Notes: generated by a model from the sequence alone, not told the origin. A stretch of DNA of 64,000 nt from Rheinheimera pacifica (GCF_900108485.1 NZ_FNXF01000004.1:62001-126000); one strand, 5' to 3'; positions 15,986 to 26,253 are shown, counted from the first letter of the stretch. Program-made: numbers and translations.

Positions 15986-17239
15986 ATGTTAAAGCGTGAT
16001 ATGAATATTGCCGATTTCGACCCACAGTTATGGCAAGCGATAACCGATGAAAACGACCGTCAGGAAGCGCACATTGAGCTTATCGCGTCAGAAAACTATG
16101 CCAGCCCACGGGTACTGCAAGCGCAAGGCTCTCAGCTGACTAACAAATATGCCGAAGGCTACCCGCATAAACGCTACTACGGTGGTTGTGAATATGTTGA
16201 TATAGCAGAAGATTTAGCTATTTCCCGTGCTAAAGAGCTGTTTGGCGCCGATTACGCTAACGTGCAGCCGCATTCTGGTTCACAGGCTAATTCTGCGGTA
16301 TTTCTGGCGCTGTTAAACGCGGGTGACACTATTTTAGGTATGAGCCTGGCACATGGTGGCCACTTAACTCACGGTGCTCATGTCAGCTCGTCCGGTAAAC
16401 TGTATAAAGCGGTTCAGTACGGCCTGCACCCGGAAACTGGCGTGATTGATTATGATCAGGCTGAAGCGCTGGCGCTGGAACATAAACCAAAACTGATTAT
16501 TGCCGGCTTCTCTGCGTATTCCGGTATTGTTGACTGGCAGCGGTTTCGTGATATCGCTGATAAAGTAGGCGCTTACCTGATGGTTGATATGGCCCATGTT
16601 GCCGGTTTAGTAGCCGCTGGTTTATATCCGAACCCGGTACCGGTAGCGGATGTGGTTACGACGACCACACATAAAACGCTGGCAGGCCCGCGCGGTGGTT
16701 TAATTTTAGCCCGTAAGAACGAAGAAATTGAGAAAAAGCTGAATTCAGCGGTATTCCCGGGTGGCCAGGGCGGCCCGTTAATGCACGTTATTGCGGCAAA
16801 AGCGGTAGCCTTTAAAGAAGCACTGCAGCCTGAATTTAAAACTTACCAGCAGCAGGTATTGAAAAACGCGGTGGCGATGTGTGATGCCATGCAGCAACGC
16901 GGTTATAAAGTGGTTTCTGGTGGTACACAGAACCATCTGTTTCTGCTTGATTTAATAGACAAAGACATTACCGGCAAAGAGGCCGATGCCTGGTTAGGGC
17001 AGGCGCATATCACGGTAAATAAAAACTCAGTACCGAATGATCCGCGCTCACCGTTTGTGACCTCAGGTTTGCGTATCGGAACACCGGCAATTACCCGCCG
17101 TGGTTTTAACGAAGCCGAAGCGCGCACTGTGGCAAACTTTATTTGTGACGTGCTGGACAGCCGTGGCGATGCCGGTGTTATTGATAAAGTGCGTGGCCAG
17201 GTATCTGAGCTGTGCAGCCGTTTCCCGGTTTATGCGTAA
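15986..17239 (+). CDS. glyA: serine hydroxymethyltransferase
   Basis: This PLP enzyme interconverts serine and glycine while loading one-carbon units onto tetrahydrofolate. The 417-residue product has the same length as E. coli GlyA when started at [12 protein letters not shown] (15986), which has AGGAG five bases before it; the frame is open to a GTG at 15962, but that start is less likely. The PLP-lysine motif [16 protein letters not shown] (Lys near 229) is intact, as are [13 protein letters not shown] and [16 protein letters not shown] hairpin terminator follows, so glyA is probably not part of the nrdR operon. Confidence 0.97.
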   Translation: MLKRDMNIADFDPQLWQAITDENDRQEAHIELIASENYASPRVLQAQGSQLTNKYAEGYPHKRYYGGCEYVDIAEDLAISRAKELFGADYANVQPHSGSQANSAVFLALLNAGDTILGMSLAHGGHLTHGAHVSSSGKLYKAVQYGLHPETGVIDYDQAEALALEHKPKLIIAGFSAYSGIVDWQRFRDIADKVGAYLMVDMAHVAGLVAAGLYPNPVPVADVVTTTTHKTLAGPRGGLILARKNEEIEKKLNSAVFPGGQGGPLMHVIAAKAVAFKEALQPEFKTYQQQVLKNAVAMCDAMQQRGYKVVSGGTQNHLFLLDLIDKDITGKEADAWLGQAHITVNKNSVPNDPRSPFVTSGLRIGTPAITRRGFNEAEARTVANFICDVLDSRGDAGVIDKVRGQVSELCSRFPVYA

Positions 17240-17258
17240 ACGCTGATTAAGTGCTATG

Positions 17259-17284
17259 ATGGCCGCTATTGCGGCCATTTCTTT
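17259..17284 (+). terminator. terminator between glyA and nrdR
   Basis: ATGGCCGC, TATT loop, GCGGCCAT is an 8-bp perfect stem followed by TTTCTTT. It lies 19 bp after the glyA stop. A TATGAT hexamer just before it could also be a minus-10 element for nrdR, which would place the hairpin in the nrdR leader. Confidence 0.7.
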
Positions 17285-17334
17285 ATCTGGCCCTTTCTTT
17301 TTTGGCTTTTTGGCAGCTTAGCAGGATTTCTATC

Positions 17335-17790
17335 ATGTACTGTCCGTTTTGTAATGCAGACGATACCAAGGTAATTGACTCACGCCTGGTGGCCGATGGC
17401 CATCAGGTGCGTCGCCGGCGTGAATGCCTGGCGTGCCATGAGCGCTTTACTACCTTTGAGTCAGCCGAACTGGTGATGCCGCGCATTATTAAACGCGACG
17501 GCTCGCGTGAACCCTTTAACGAAGACAAGCTGCGCAGTGGCTTGCTGCGTTCGCTGGAAAAACGGCCGGTATCCACCGAGCAGATTGAACAGCTGATCAA
17601 TAAAATTAAGTCTCAGTTGCGTGCCACCGGCGAGCGGGAAGTGGGCAGCCAGTTGCTGGGCAACCTGATTATGGATGAGCTGGTTAAAGTAGATAAAGTC
17701 GCTTATGTGCGCTTTGCTTCTGTGTACCGCTCCTTTAAAGATATCCGCGAATTTGGTGAAGAAATTGCCCGCTTAGGGGAAAAAGCCTGA
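17335..17790 (+). CDS. nrdR: transcriptional repressor of ribonucleotide reductase genes
   Basis: NrdR represses nrd genes in response to nucleotide effectors. The 151-residue product has the N-terminal zinc ribbon with CPFC (residues 3-6) and CLAC (near 31-34), then an ATP-cone domain (about 49-139) beginning [18 protein letters not shown]. Family members start exactly at MYCPFC, so the start at 17335 is preferred over the upstream ATG at 17269. The stop overlaps the ribD start by one base. nrdR-ribD linkage is conserved in gammaproteobacteria. Confidence 0.96.
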   Translation: MYCPFCNADDTKVIDSRLVADGHQVRRRRECLACHERFTTFESAELVMPRIIKRDGSREPFNEDKLRSGLLRSLEKRPVSTEQIEQLINKIKSQLRATGEREVGSQLLGNLIMDELVKVDKVAYVRFASVYRSFKDIREFGEEIARLGEKA

Positions 17791-18932
17791 TGTTTAGCGC
17801 CGCTGATACCACTTTTATGGCCCAGGCCATCCGCCTGGCTGAGCTTGGCCGGTACACCACCAGCCCAAACCCGAATGTGGGCGCAGTGCTGGTGCATAAC
17901 GGTGTAGTTGTCGGGTCTGGTTATCACAGGCAAGCCGGTGGGCCCCACGCCGAAGTGTCTGCTCTGCGTGAAGCCGGCATTGCAGCTAAAGGCGCAACCT
18001 GTTATGTCACGCTAGAGCCCTGTAGCCATTATGGCCGCACGCCGCCTTGTGCTGAGGCATTGATTGCTGCCGGTGTTGCCCGTGTGGTGGTAGCGATGCA
18101 AGACCCGAACCCACAGGTAGCCGGGCGTGGCGTGGCTATGTTGCGCTCTGCCGGTATTCAGGTTGATGTGGGGCTACTCGAAGCAGAGGCGCGGGCATTA
18201 AATCCGGGCTTTTTAAGCCGGATGGAACGCAAACGCCCTTATGTGCAGCTAAAACTGGCAGCCAGTTTAGACGGGCGTACCGCGTTGGCTAACGGCGACA
18301 GTAAATGGTTAACCGCCGATGCCGCCCGCTCAGATGTGCAGCATTACCGTGCACAAAGCTGTGCCATTTTATCTACCGCCACCACAGTGCTGGCCGACAA
18401 TGCCCGGCTGAATTTACGCCCGGAGCAATTGCAGCATAGCGTGACAGCACTGCAGAGTGGTGAACTGCGCCAGCCCAAACGGGTGATTCTGGACAGAAAC
18501 GGCACCCTGGATCACAAGCTGGCACTATTTAATGACGGTGGCGAAGTGTTGTTGTGTGTCAGCAAGGTTGAAAATTCACGGCCATTACCCAATATCGCCA
18601 GACAGATCCACTGCCCGTTAGATAGTAAAGCGCAGTTTGATTTAGTTGCGCTACTGGAGCATTTAGCACTGCGCGAAAACGTTAACACCTTATGGGTAGA
18701 AGCAGGGGCTACACTGGCAGGCACCCTGTTACGGTTAAATCTGGTGGATGAGTTAATTGTATATCTTGCACCAAAACTATTAGGTAATACTGCTCAGCCG
18801 TTGGCAGTGCTGCCTGAGTTTACTGCTCTGGCGCAGGTGCCTGAATTACGCTGGACTGATATGCGTATGGTAGGGCCAGACATACGCCTTACAGCCACCG
18901 TAAATCATACGGCCACAGGGGTAACGGGATAA
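17790..18932 (+). CDS. ribD: bifunctional pyrimidine deaminase/reductase of riboflavin synthesis
   Basis: RibD performs two successive steps of riboflavin synthesis: deamination and then reduction of the pyrimidine intermediate. The 380-residue product has an N-terminal zinc deaminase (about 5-145) with GPHAEVSAL and EPCSHYGRTPPCAEAL supplying the His and Cys zinc ligands. The C-terminal reductase (about 150-370) has PYVQLKLAASLDGRTAL and WVEAGATLAGTLL. It overlaps nrdR by one base and ribE follows after 3 bp. Confidence 0.95.
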   Translation: MFSAADTTFMAQAIRLAELGRYTTSPNPNVGAVLVHNGVVVGSGYHRQAGGPHAEVSALREAGIAAKGATCYVTLEPCSHYGRTPPCAEALIAAGVARVVVAMQDPNPQVAGRGVAMLRSAGIQVDVGLLEAEARALNPGFLSRMERKRPYVQLKLAASLDGRTALANGDSKWLTADAARSDVQHYRAQSCAILSTATTVLADNARLNLRPEQLQHSVTALQSGELRQPKRVILDRNGTLDHKLALFNDGGEVLLCVSKVENSRPLPNIARQIHCPLDSKAQFDLVALLEHLALRENVNTLWVEAGATLAGTLLRLNLVDELIVYLAPKLLGNTAQPLAVLPEFTALAQVPELRWTDMRMVGPDIRLTATVNHTATGVTG

Positions 18933-18935
18933 CCT

Positions 18936-19586
18936 ATGTTTACAGGTATTATTGAAGCTACAGGTAAGCTCAGCGCGGTACAACAGCGCGGTACCGATAT
19001 TACAGTCACTATCGACAGCCAGAGTCTGGATTTTTCCGATGTAAAGCTGGGCGACAGCATTGCCAGCAACGGCGTATGTTTAACGGTAACTAAACTGTGC
19101 AAGCACAGCTTTGATGCTGATGTATCATCAGAAACACTGGCACATACCTTGTTCGGCCAGTATAAAACCGGGCAACGGATTAATCTGGAAAAAGCTATGT
19201 TGCCCACTACCCGGATGGGCGGGCATTTAGTCAGCGGCCATGTCGATGGTGTTAGCAGCGTCACAAAGATTGAAGCCAGCGGCCGTGCCTGGCATATCTG
19301 GCTTACGTTACCCAGCGCCTTGGCGCATTATATTGCCGCTAAAGGCTCAGTGACTATCGATGGTGTTAGTCTTACGGTAAATGAGCTCAGCAGTGATGCA
19401 TTCAGGCTTACCATAGTGCCGCACACGGCAGAGCAAACCACCATTTCCCAGCTTAAAGTAGGTTCTCAGGTACACCTTGAAGTGGATTTAATTGCCCGTT
19501 ACCTGGAACGTTTGCTCAGTAAAGACAACGGCAGCGCCAATAGCGGTGTCAGTATGGCGCTGTTGGCTCAGCGTGGTTTTTTATAA
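18936..19586 (+). CDS. ribE: riboflavin synthase, alpha chain
   Basis: The enzyme dismutates two 6,7-dimethyl-8-ribityllumazine molecules to riboflavin and a pyrimidine. The 216-residue product has the internal duplication of the family: MFTGIIEATGKL starts the first lumazine-binding half, and a similar half begins near residue 97 (GHLVSGHVDGVSSV). The motifs GDSIASNGVCLTV and KGSVTIDGVSLTVNEL correspond between the halves. It is also named ribC in some species. It lies between ribD (3 bp) and ribBA (12 bp). Confidence 0.96.
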   Translation: MFTGIIEATGKLSAVQQRGTDITVTIDSQSLDFSDVKLGDSIASNGVCLTVTKLCKHSFDADVSSETLAHTLFGQYKTGQRINLEKAMLPTTRMGGHLVSGHVDGVSSVTKIEASGRAWHIWLTLPSALAHYIAAKGSVTIDGVSLTVNELSSDAFRLTIVPHTAEQTTISQLKVGSQVHLEVDLIARYLERLLSKDNGSANSGVSMALLAQRGFL

Positions 19587-19598
19587 ATAAGGTTTGTT

Positions 19599-20708
19599 AT
19601 GCAACTGAATACTCCTGCTGAAATTATTGAAGACATCCGTCAGGGCAAAATGGTCGTGCTGATGGACGATGAGGATCGCGAAAATGAAGGCGATCTGGTG
19701 ATGGCGGCAGAATATGTTACGCCCGAAGCGATTAATTTTATGGCGACTCACGGCCGCGGTTTAATTTGTTTAACGCTGACGAAAAAGCGTTGCAGCCAAT
19801 TAGCCTTACCGTTAATGGTTGATGCGAATAAATCGCCGTTTTCTACTAACTTTACCGTGTCAATTGAAGCGGCCGAAGGCGTCACTACCGGTATTTCAGC
19901 AGCAGACCGTGCCCGCACGGTAAAAGCGGCAGTAGCGCGCGATGCCAGGCCCACCGATATTGTCCAGCCAGGGCATATTTTTCCGCTGATGGCGCAGGAT
20001 GGTGGTGTGCTGGTGCGCGCCGGCCATACTGAAGCCGGCTGTGATCTGGCCCGTTTAGCCGGACTGGAACCTGCCGCGGTAATTGTTGAAGTACTGAACG
20101 ACGACGGCACCATGGCGCGCCGGCCAGATTTAGAGCTGTTTGCGCAAAAACACGGCATTAAAATTGGTACCATTGCTGATTTAATTGAATACCGTAACCT
20201 AAATGAAACCACCATAGAACAAGTTGCCAGTTGCCAGCTACCTACCGAAGTGGGTGAGTTTAAGCTGGTGACTTTTAAAGATACCATCGACAATCAAATT
20301 CATTTTGCTCTGGTAAAAGGTGATATCAGCGCTGATGAGCCCACCTTAGTGCGGGTACATTTACATGACACTTTCAGTGATTTATTAATGGCCGATCGGG
20401 CAGCAAACCGCAGCTTTCCGCTGCATACCGCTATGGCCCGCATTGCCAAAGATGGCGGTGTGCTGGTATTGCTGGGTAAACATGAATCTACCGACGAGCT
20501 TATCCGCACTGTGCAGGCGTTTGAAGCCGAAGATAAAGGTGAAAAGCCGCGCAGCGCGCCGTGGAAAGGCACCTCACGCAATGTAGGTGTGGGGTCGCAA
20601 ATTCTGGCCAGTCTGGGCGTGAAGAAAATGCGTTTACTTAGCCAGCCGAAAAAATACCATGCCTTGTCGGGTTTTGGCCTGGAAGTGGTGGACTACGTTA
20701 GCGAATAA
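19599..20708 (+). CDS. ribBA: 3,4-dihydroxy-2-butanone-4-phosphate synthase with GTP cyclohydrolase II-like domain
   Basis: The N-terminal half (about 1-200) is RibB, which makes the four-carbon unit of lumazine from ribulose 5-phosphate. The acidic site [11 protein letters not shown] and THGRGLICL are intact, as is [15 protein letters not shown]. The C-terminal half (about 208-369) has the outline of GTP cyclohydrolase II but lacks its zinc cysteines: where VHSECLTGD and CDCG are expected the sequence has [18 protein letters not shown] and no Cys. RibA activity is therefore probably absent and a separate ribA is expected elsewhere. Such RibB-RibA-like fusions are common in gammaproteobacteria. 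A 21-bp palindrome covers the stop codon. Confidence 0.93.
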   Translation: MQLNTPAEIIEDIRQGKMVVLMDDEDRENEGDLVMAAEYVTPEAINFMATHGRGLICLTLTKKRCSQLALPLMVDANKSPFSTNFTVSIEAAEGVTTGISAADRARTVKAAVARDARPTDIVQPGHIFPLMAQDGGVLVRAGHTEAGCDLARLAGLEPAAVIVEVLNDDGTMARRPDLELFAQKHGIKIGTIADLIEYRNLNETTIEQVASCQLPTEVGEFKLVTFKDTIDNQIHFALVKGDISADEPTLVRVHLHDTFSDLLMADRAANRSFPLHTAMARIAKDGGVLVLLGKHESTDELIRTVQAFEAEDKGEKPRSAPWKGTSRNVGVGSQILASLGVKKMRLLSQPKKYHALSGFGLEVVDYVSE

Positions 20709-20721
20709 CCCGGTTATTCGC
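20701..20721. other. palindrome spanning the ribBA stop codon
   Basis: GCGAATAACC and GGTTATTCGC are perfect 10-bp arms around a single C, with the ribBA TAA (20706-20708) inside the left arm. TTGT follows rather than a T-run. It could attenuate or process the transcript between ribBA and ribH, which are 118 bp apart in an otherwise tight operon. Confidence 0.5.
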
Positions 20722-20826
20722 TTGTAAAGAAAGCGTCAGCCTGTGCTACAAAGACTATGCCGGTTTAGGCAGTGTTGTGCTATTATGCACGGCTAATTTT
20801 CAGCGGTCAGATTTTAAGGGCAACTT

Positions 20827-21291
20827 ATGCAGGTTATTGAAGCAGGGTTTTCTGCCAACGGTAAGAAGTTTGCGTTAGTCGTAGCGCGCTTTAACAGCTT
20901 TATTGTTGAGAGCTTATTAAGCGGGGCAACCGACACATTACAGCGCATTGGTAACGTGGCAGAGCAGGATATTACTGTGATCCGGGTGCCGGGTGCCTTT
21001 GAATTACCGCTGGCGGTGCAGCGTGTTGCGGCCAGTAAAAAATATGACGGCATTATTGCCCTGGGGGCAGTTATCCGCGGTGGTACGCCACATTTTGAAT
21101 ATGTATCCGGTGAATGCACCAAAGGTATTGCCCAGGTAATGATGCAACATGACATACCGGTTGCTTTTGGTGTACTAACGGTAGACAGCATTGAGCAGGC
21201 CATTGAGCGTGCAGGTACCAAAGCGGGCAACAAAGGTAGCGAAGCTGCCATGTCGACGCTGGAAATGGTTAACCTGCTGGCCAAGCTGTAA
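20827..21291 (+). CDS. ribH: 6,7-dimethyl-8-ribityllumazine synthase
   Basis: RibH condenses the RibD-derived pyrimidine with the RibB product to lumazine, the substrate of riboflavin synthase; it forms capsid-like shells or pentamers. The 154-residue product has [30 protein letters not shown] and [21 protein letters not shown], covering the substrate site with the conserved His. The upstream 118-bp gap may hold an extra promoter (extended minus-10 TGCTATTAT near 20779). nusB follows after 17 bp. Confidence 0.96.
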   Translation: MQVIEAGFSANGKKFALVVARFNSFIVESLLSGATDTLQRIGNVAEQDITVIRVPGAFELPLAVQRVAASKKYDGIIALGAVIRGGTPHFEYVSGECTKGIAQVMMQHDIPVAFGVLTVDSIEQAIERAGTKAGNKGSEAAMSTLEMVNLLAKL

Positions 21292-21308
21292 CAGGAAGAG
21301 ACACATAC

Positions 21309-21722
21309 ATGAAACCTAATGCCCGTCGTCAGTCACGATCACTTGCAGTACAGGGAATTTACAGCTGGCATGTCAGCAAAAACCCTATTGCAGATATTGA
21401 GCAGCAATTATTGCTGGAAACTAACGTTAAACATATCGACGTTGGCTATTTTCAGGATCTGGTGCGCGGTGTGGTAAAAAACCATGCGGTACTGGATGAA
21501 GCATTAAAACCTTATTTAGATCGGCCGTTCGATGAAATTGATTTTGTTGAAAAAGCCATATTACGGGTATCAGCTTACGAGCTGAAATACCGTCTTGATG
21601 TACCGTACAAGGTGATTATCAACGAAGCTATTGAGCTGGCTAAAGCGTTCGCCGCTGACGATAGCCACAAGTTCGTTAACGGCATTCTGGATAAAGCCGT
21701 ACGCGTACTGCGTCCAAGTTAA
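21309..21722 (+). CDS. nusB: transcription antitermination factor NusB
   Basis: NusB binds boxA RNA with S10 (NusE) and supports antitermination of rRNA operons. The 137-residue all-helical product begins with the basic RNA-binding region ([18 protein letters not shown]) and ends with the family motif [36 protein letters not shown]. The ribH-nusB-thiL order is conserved across gammaproteobacteria. Confidence 0.96.
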   Translation: MKPNARRQSRSLAVQGIYSWHVSKNPIADIEQQLLLETNVKHIDVGYFQDLVRGVVKNHAVLDEALKPYLDRPFDEIDFVEKAILRVSAYELKYRLDVPYKVIINEAIELAKAFAADDSHKFVNGILDKAVRVLRPS

Positions 21723-21755
21723 AGGAGAGCCGACATCAGTCGGCTTCTTAGTTCT

Positions 21756-22718
21756 ATGGGTGAATTCGAACTCATTTCCCGCTATTTTGCCAGTTGTGGC
21801 GCCAAACGCGCCGACAGTGCCATCGGTGTTGGTGATGATGGTGCTGTACTGCAGGTACGTGATGGCTATGACCTGGTGGTGACTACCGATACCATGGTGG
21901 TAGGCACGCATTTTTTTCCTGATGATGACCCCCGTGCACTGGGCCATAAGCTAGTGACAGTAAATGTCAGTGATTTAGCTGCTATGGGCGCAGAGCCAGC
22001 CTGGTTATCGCTGGCTCTAACGTTGCCTGCCGTTGACGAGCCCTGGGTTGCCGCCTTTGCTGCTGGTTTACACGAAACCGCCGAATACTATAATTGCCAG
22101 TTAATTGGCGGTGATACCACCCGTGGCCCGCTTAGCCTGACCATGATAGCCAAAGGCATAGTGCCACGCGGTAAAGCCCTTACCCGCAGCGGCGCCAAAG
22201 TCGGTGACTATATTTATGTTACCGGCACTTTGGGGGATGCCGCACTGGGGCTGAAACTGTGTCAGGGCTTACATGAAGTCAGCAAAAAACATCAAACCCA
22301 TATTCTGCAACGCTTTCATTATCCATCGGCCCGTGTGGCACTGGGGCAGGCACTGCGTAATATTGCCAGCAGCGCCATGGATTTATCTGACGGCCTGTAT
22401 AGCGATATTCAGCACATTATGAAGCGCTCTGCGGTAGGGGCCAGTATTGATGTTGCCCGCTTGCCGTTGTCGCAGGCTGTTAAAGACAGTTGCGATAGTG
22501 CTACCGCAATACAGCTGGCGTTATCAGGCGGTGAAGATTACGAACTGCTGTTTACGGTACCAGAAGCCCGGCGGGGGTCGCTGGATGTTTTATTGTCACC
22601 CTATGGTATTGGTGTTAGCTGTATTGGCCGTGTTACCGGTGCAGCCGGTAAGCTGGAGCTGAAACAGGGCGAGCAACCATTTAACTACCAGCATAATGGT
22701 TTTAAACACTTCGCATGA
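21756..22718 (+). CDS. thiL: thiamine-monophosphate kinase
   Basis: ThiL phosphorylates thiamine monophosphate to the active pyrophosphate. The 320-residue product begins with the family's MGEFELISRYF and has the ATP/magnesium sites IGVGDDGAVL, TTDTMVVGTHF and VNVSDLAAMGAEPAWLSLAL, then LIGGDTTRGPLSLT and ALSGGEDYELLFTV near the end. The stop overlaps the start of pgpA by 4 bp, indicating coupled translation. Confidence 0.95.
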   Translation: MGEFELISRYFASCGAKRADSAIGVGDDGAVLQVRDGYDLVVTTDTMVVGTHFFPDDDPRALGHKLVTVNVSDLAAMGAEPAWLSLALTLPAVDEPWVAAFAAGLHETAEYYNCQLIGGDTTRGPLSLTMIAKGIVPRGKALTRSGAKVGDYIYVTGTLGDAALGLKLCQGLHEVSKKHQTHILQRFHYPSARVALGQALRNIASSAMDLSDGLYSDIQHIMKRSAVGASIDVARLPLSQAVKDSCDSATAIQLALSGGEDYELLFTVPEARRGSLDVLLSPYGIGVSCIGRVTGAAGKLELKQGEQPFNYQHNGFKHFA

Positions 22719-23194
22719 GTACTGCACAGTTTAACCTGAAAAAATGGTATCAGTTTCTTGCACTTGGCTTTGGTAGTGGTTTGTCGCCTAAGGCACCCGG
22801 TACTTTTGGCACCTTAGCTGCCGTGCCGCTGGTTATATTGTTGCTGTGGGCCGGTAATATCTATTTGCTGGCTTTTGTTATAGCTGGCAGTGTACTTGGC
22901 GTGTATATATGCGGCCAGACCGCCCGTGACATTGGTGAACATGACCATGGTGCCATTGTCTGGGATGAAATTATCGGTTACGGCATTACCATGCTATGGG
23001 CCCCATTGCATTGGCAAACACTACTGCTGGGTTTTGTATTATTCCGCTTGTTTGATATTGTAAAGCCATGGCCAATAAGTTGGTTTGATAAAAATGTGCA
23101 TGACGGAACCGGCATTATGCTGGACGACATTGTCGCGGGTATTGCTGCGCTGCTGTCATTGCAACTGTTATTACCGTTTTTACCTCTGGGTTAA
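22715..23194 (+). CDS. pgpA: phosphatidylglycerophosphatase A
   Basis: This inner-membrane enzyme dephosphorylates phosphatidylglycerol phosphate in phospholipid synthesis. The 159-residue product has several membrane helices and the family motifs GFGSGLSPKAPGTFGTLAA, HDHGAIVWDEIIGYGI and FRLFDIVKPWPISWFD, whose acidic residues bind magnesium. It is the last gene of the operon that begins at nrdR and overlaps thiL by 4 bp. Confidence 0.94.
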   Translation: MSTAQFNLKKWYQFLALGFGSGLSPKAPGTFGTLAAVPLVILLLWAGNIYLLAFVIAGSVLGVYICGQTARDIGEHDHGAIVWDEIIGYGITMLWAPLHWQTLLLGFVLFRLFDIVKPWPISWFDKNVHDGTGIMLDDIVAGIAALLSLQLLLPFLPLG

Positions 23195-23220
23195 CTAAAA
23201 AGTAGAAAGAGAACGCACCA

Positions 23221-26200
23221 ATGAAAAATGCCTTACTGTTGCTTTTATTGTTGTGTTCTCTTAGCCTGCATGCCCACAACCAGCCGTCGGTGTATGACTT
23301 TGATATTAAGCACTGGAACAGTGCAGATGGCTTATCCAGCAATTCAGTGCGTTCTGTCAGCCAGGATTCGCAGGGGTTTATCTGGTTAGCCACCTTATAT
23401 GGCCTGAACCGCTTTGACGGCGTGCAGTTTGAGCATTTTACCAAAGAAAGTCACCGCCACCTGGCCAGCAATAGTGTGACCCGGCTGCTGCATGACAGCC
23501 AGGGCTACATGTGGGTGGGTACTAAGTCTGGCCTGTCAGGTTTTAACCCGCTGACACTGCAATTTGAACGCTACCAGATATTATCTGAAGTTACCGCCAT
23601 TATTGAAGTCCGCCCCGGTGAAATCTGGGTAGCAGCTGATCACCTGTTTCGCATTCAAAACGGCAAGGTAAGCCGGGTACAACAGATTCTTTCGCAGGTA
23701 AGCCAGCTGGAGCTGGTAGATGAACATATCTGGATCATGGGGTCTGAGCAACTGTACCGCATGGATGTAGATGGGAATGTAAAAAGCTATACCTTACCGG
23801 CCGAGCTTATTCAGACACCTGTTTATGATTTGTACTGGACCGAGAAAGGCTTACATATTGCCGGTGAGTCGGGTTTTTATCATCTGGACGCCGACTCCGG
23901 CGAGGTGAAAAAATGCCAGCTGCCGGATCAAAACAGCACAGCGGTATACAAACTGCTGCGTGATAGCCGCGGCAACAGTTGGATATCTGCGCACCGCAAA
24001 TTATTTCATAAACATACCAAACAGCCATGGCAGCACATTACCGGCGACGAATTGGGGAGTTACCCGTGGTTCAGTGATATTTTTGAAGACCGTGACAATA
24101 ATATCTGGCTGGCCAGTTTCAGCGATGGTGTGTACCGCGCTGCGGTAGGAAATATCCGCCGGGTAGTGCCATATCAGCCAGATGCTGTGGTACGCAGCGT
24201 GGCTGTTACGCCGTCAGATACCTTGTTGGTGGCAGGGCAGTCGGATATTGGCGAGTTAACGGCTGATGGCCAATACCACAGCCTGATTAATGCCGGACAG
24301 CTCGGTGGTGGCACTGTGCATGACATTTACTGGCCGGATGCTAATCATATGTGGCTGGCTACTGACAACGGTGTACTGGCGTATCAGCGCGATACAAAGC
24401 AGCTTAAGGCGCAGTTCGATAGCTTAAAAGGTTTTACCGTAAGAGTGTTGCAAGCGGATGTTCATGGCGGCTTGTGGATTGGTGGTGTGATGGGGCTGGT
24501 GCACTATCAGCATAATACGCTGACACCTTTTGCGTTGAACGCTGAGCTGGAGTCCCGCCATATTACGGTATTACAGCAAAAAGACGAGCAGCTGGTATTT
24601 GGTACTACCCGCGGCTTGTACCTGTATGAACAGCAACGCCTGAGCCGGTTAGGCGTGGGTACGGCGTTATATAACAGCTACATTACTGCTTTGCAGTTGT
24701 TGCCCGGCGGCCACCTGCTGGCCAGCACCCTGGATGACGGTATCTTTATTCGCCGTACCGACAACAGCTGGTACCAATTACATACGGCTAACGGGTTACC
24801 CCACAGCCCGGTGGTCAGCATGACATACGATACCGCTACCGACTATATCTGGATCAGTAGTCACAAAGGCATTTTCCGGCTGCGGGCAGCAGATCTTGAC
24901 CGGCCGAATCTGGATAACCTGCCAATACAAGATGTACTTGGGCCGCATGACCGGCAGTTGGGCACTGTACCCGGGCGTTGCTGTAACGGCGCTGGCCATG
25001 CCAAGGTGGCGTTCTGGCAGCAACAGTATTGGTATCCAACATTAAAGGGCCTGGTGGCGGTGCCGGCAGAGCTTAACCGTAAAGCGGATAAGCCAGTGCA
25101 GCCGGTAATTAAACTGGTGCAGGGGCAGCAAACCTATGTTATTGCCGCCGAGCAGCAAAGTGTGGTTTTGGAGCTGGATGATCGCAACATCAGCATCAAA
25201 TATTCTGCGCTGGAATTTATCAAACCGGCTGCCTTACAGTTTCGTTATCAGTTAAAAGGTTTTGAGCAAAACTGGCATGACGCTGCAGAGCGGCGTGAAG
25301 CGGTTTACACCAATCTGGAGCCGGGCCGGTTTGTATTTCGCGTACAAACCCGGCTGGAGAACGAACCCTGGTCAGCTGCACAAACGCAGGAGCTGGAGCT
25401 TGTTGTACCAAAGCGTTTTGATGAAACCCTGGTATACCGTGGCTTATGGTTGTTGTTGTTTCTGTTTTGTCTGTACGGCCTGATTTGGCTGCTGCGACGT
25501 AATACGGTACACCAGCAACAACAGCTGGAACGCCTGGTAAAGCAACGCACACAGGAGCTGGAAAACAGCAACCTGAAGCTGAACGAATTAAATGAACAAC
25601 TGGCATTACTAACACATAAAGATAGTTTAACCGGCCTGCGTAACCGGCGCTTTATGTTTGAGCAGCTGCCAAAGGACATAGAACACTTTCAGCGTAACCG
25701 TGAGTCTATGCAAACCCAGGGTAAATGCGTGGCGTTAATTCATCTGGATTTAGATAATTTTAAACAGGTTAATGATCAGTTTGGTAACAGCGCAGGTGAC
25801 AGCTGTATTCAGCAGGTAGCCGGCTTACTGATCCGTGAAACACGTGGTTCAGATTATGTTGTACGTTTTGCCGGTGAAGAGTTTGTGCTGGTGCTGCGTG
25901 ATATACCTCTTGAACTGGTAGAGCAGTTTAGCTACCGCCTGAACGAGCTGGTGGCTAAAACGGTATTTAATTTGCCGGACGGACATCGTACCCGGTTAAC
26001 CTGCTCGGTGGGGTATGCTGTTTATCCGTTAGAATTACTCGGCGGGCAGCTGATTAACTGGGAAGTATCATTACAACTGGCTGAAATGGCGTTATACCAT
26101 GTTAAACATGCCGGCAAGAATGGTGTGGCCACTATTACATTTGATCAGCAGGTTGATGCGTTTGAATTTGAAGATTCATCCCATGTCGAAGCGCAGGTCG

Positions 26201-26253
26201 AACGTTTGCTTTCCGCCGGGCTGGCGCATTTTGACCTGAAAAATACCCGCTGA
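23221..26253 (+). CDS. membrane sensor with beta-propeller, Y_Y_Y and GGDEF domains (probable diguanylate cyclase)
   Basis: The 1010-residue protein is a one-protein signalling system. It has a signal peptide (about 1-20), a long periplasmic sensor of two-component-regulator propeller repeats (about 30-620; recurring SQGFIWLAT, GYMWVGTKSGL, NNIWLASFSDGV), a Y_Y_Y domain (about 660-735), one membrane helix near 745-762, a short coiled coil and a C-terminal GGDEF domain (about 800-975). The cyclase signature reads AGEEF rather than GGDEF, an accepted active variant, and an inhibitory I-site RGSD lies five residues before it. It probably makes c-di-GMP in response to a periplasmic ligand. It starts 26 bp after pgpA but belongs to a different functional class. 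Confidence 0.9.
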   Translation: MKNALLLLLLLCSLSLHAHNQPSVYDFDIKHWNSADGLSSNSVRSVSQDSQGFIWLATLYGLNRFDGVQFEHFTKESHRHLASNSVTRLLHDSQGYMWVGTKSGLSGFNPLTLQFERYQILSEVTAIIEVRPGEIWVAADHLFRIQNGKVSRVQQILSQVSQLELVDEHIWIMGSEQLYRMDVDGNVKSYTLPAELIQTPVYDLYWTEKGLHIAGESGFYHLDADSGEVKKCQLPDQNSTAVYKLLRDSRGNSWISAHRKLFHKHTKQPWQHITGDELGSYPWFSDIFEDRDNNIWLASFSDGVYRAAVGNIRRVVPYQPDAVVRSVAVTPSDTLLVAGQSDIGELTADGQYHSLINAGQLGGGTVHDIYWPDANHMWLATDNGVLAYQRDTKQLKAQFDSLKGFTVRVLQADVHGGLWIGGVMGLVHYQHNTLTPFALNAELESRHITVLQQKDEQLVFGTTRGLYLYEQQRLSRLGVGTALYNSYITALQLLPGGHLLASTLDDGIFIRRTDNSWYQLHTANGLPHSPVVSMTYDTATDYIWISSHKGIFRLRAADLDRPNLDNLPIQDVLGPHDRQLGTVPGRCCNGAGHAKVAFWQQQYWYPTLKGLVAVPAELNRKADKPVQPVIKLVQGQQTYVIAAEQQSVVLELDDRNISIKYSALEFIKPAALQFRYQLKGFEQNWHDAAERREAVYTNLEPGRFVFRVQTRLENEPWSAAQTQELELVVPKRFDETLVYRGLWLLLFLFCLYGLIWLLRRNTVHQQQQLERLVKQRTQELENSNLKLNELNEQLALLTHKDSLTGLRNRRFMFEQLPKDIEHFQRNRESMQTQGKCVALIHLDLDNFKQVNDQFGNSAGDSCIQQVAGLLIRETRGSDYVVRFAGEEFVLVLRDIPLELVEQFSYRLNELVAKTVFNLPDGHRTRLTCSVGYAVYPLELLGGQLINWEVSLQLAEMALYHVKHAGKNGVATITFDQQVDAFEFEDSSHVEAQVERLLSAGLAHFDLKNTR

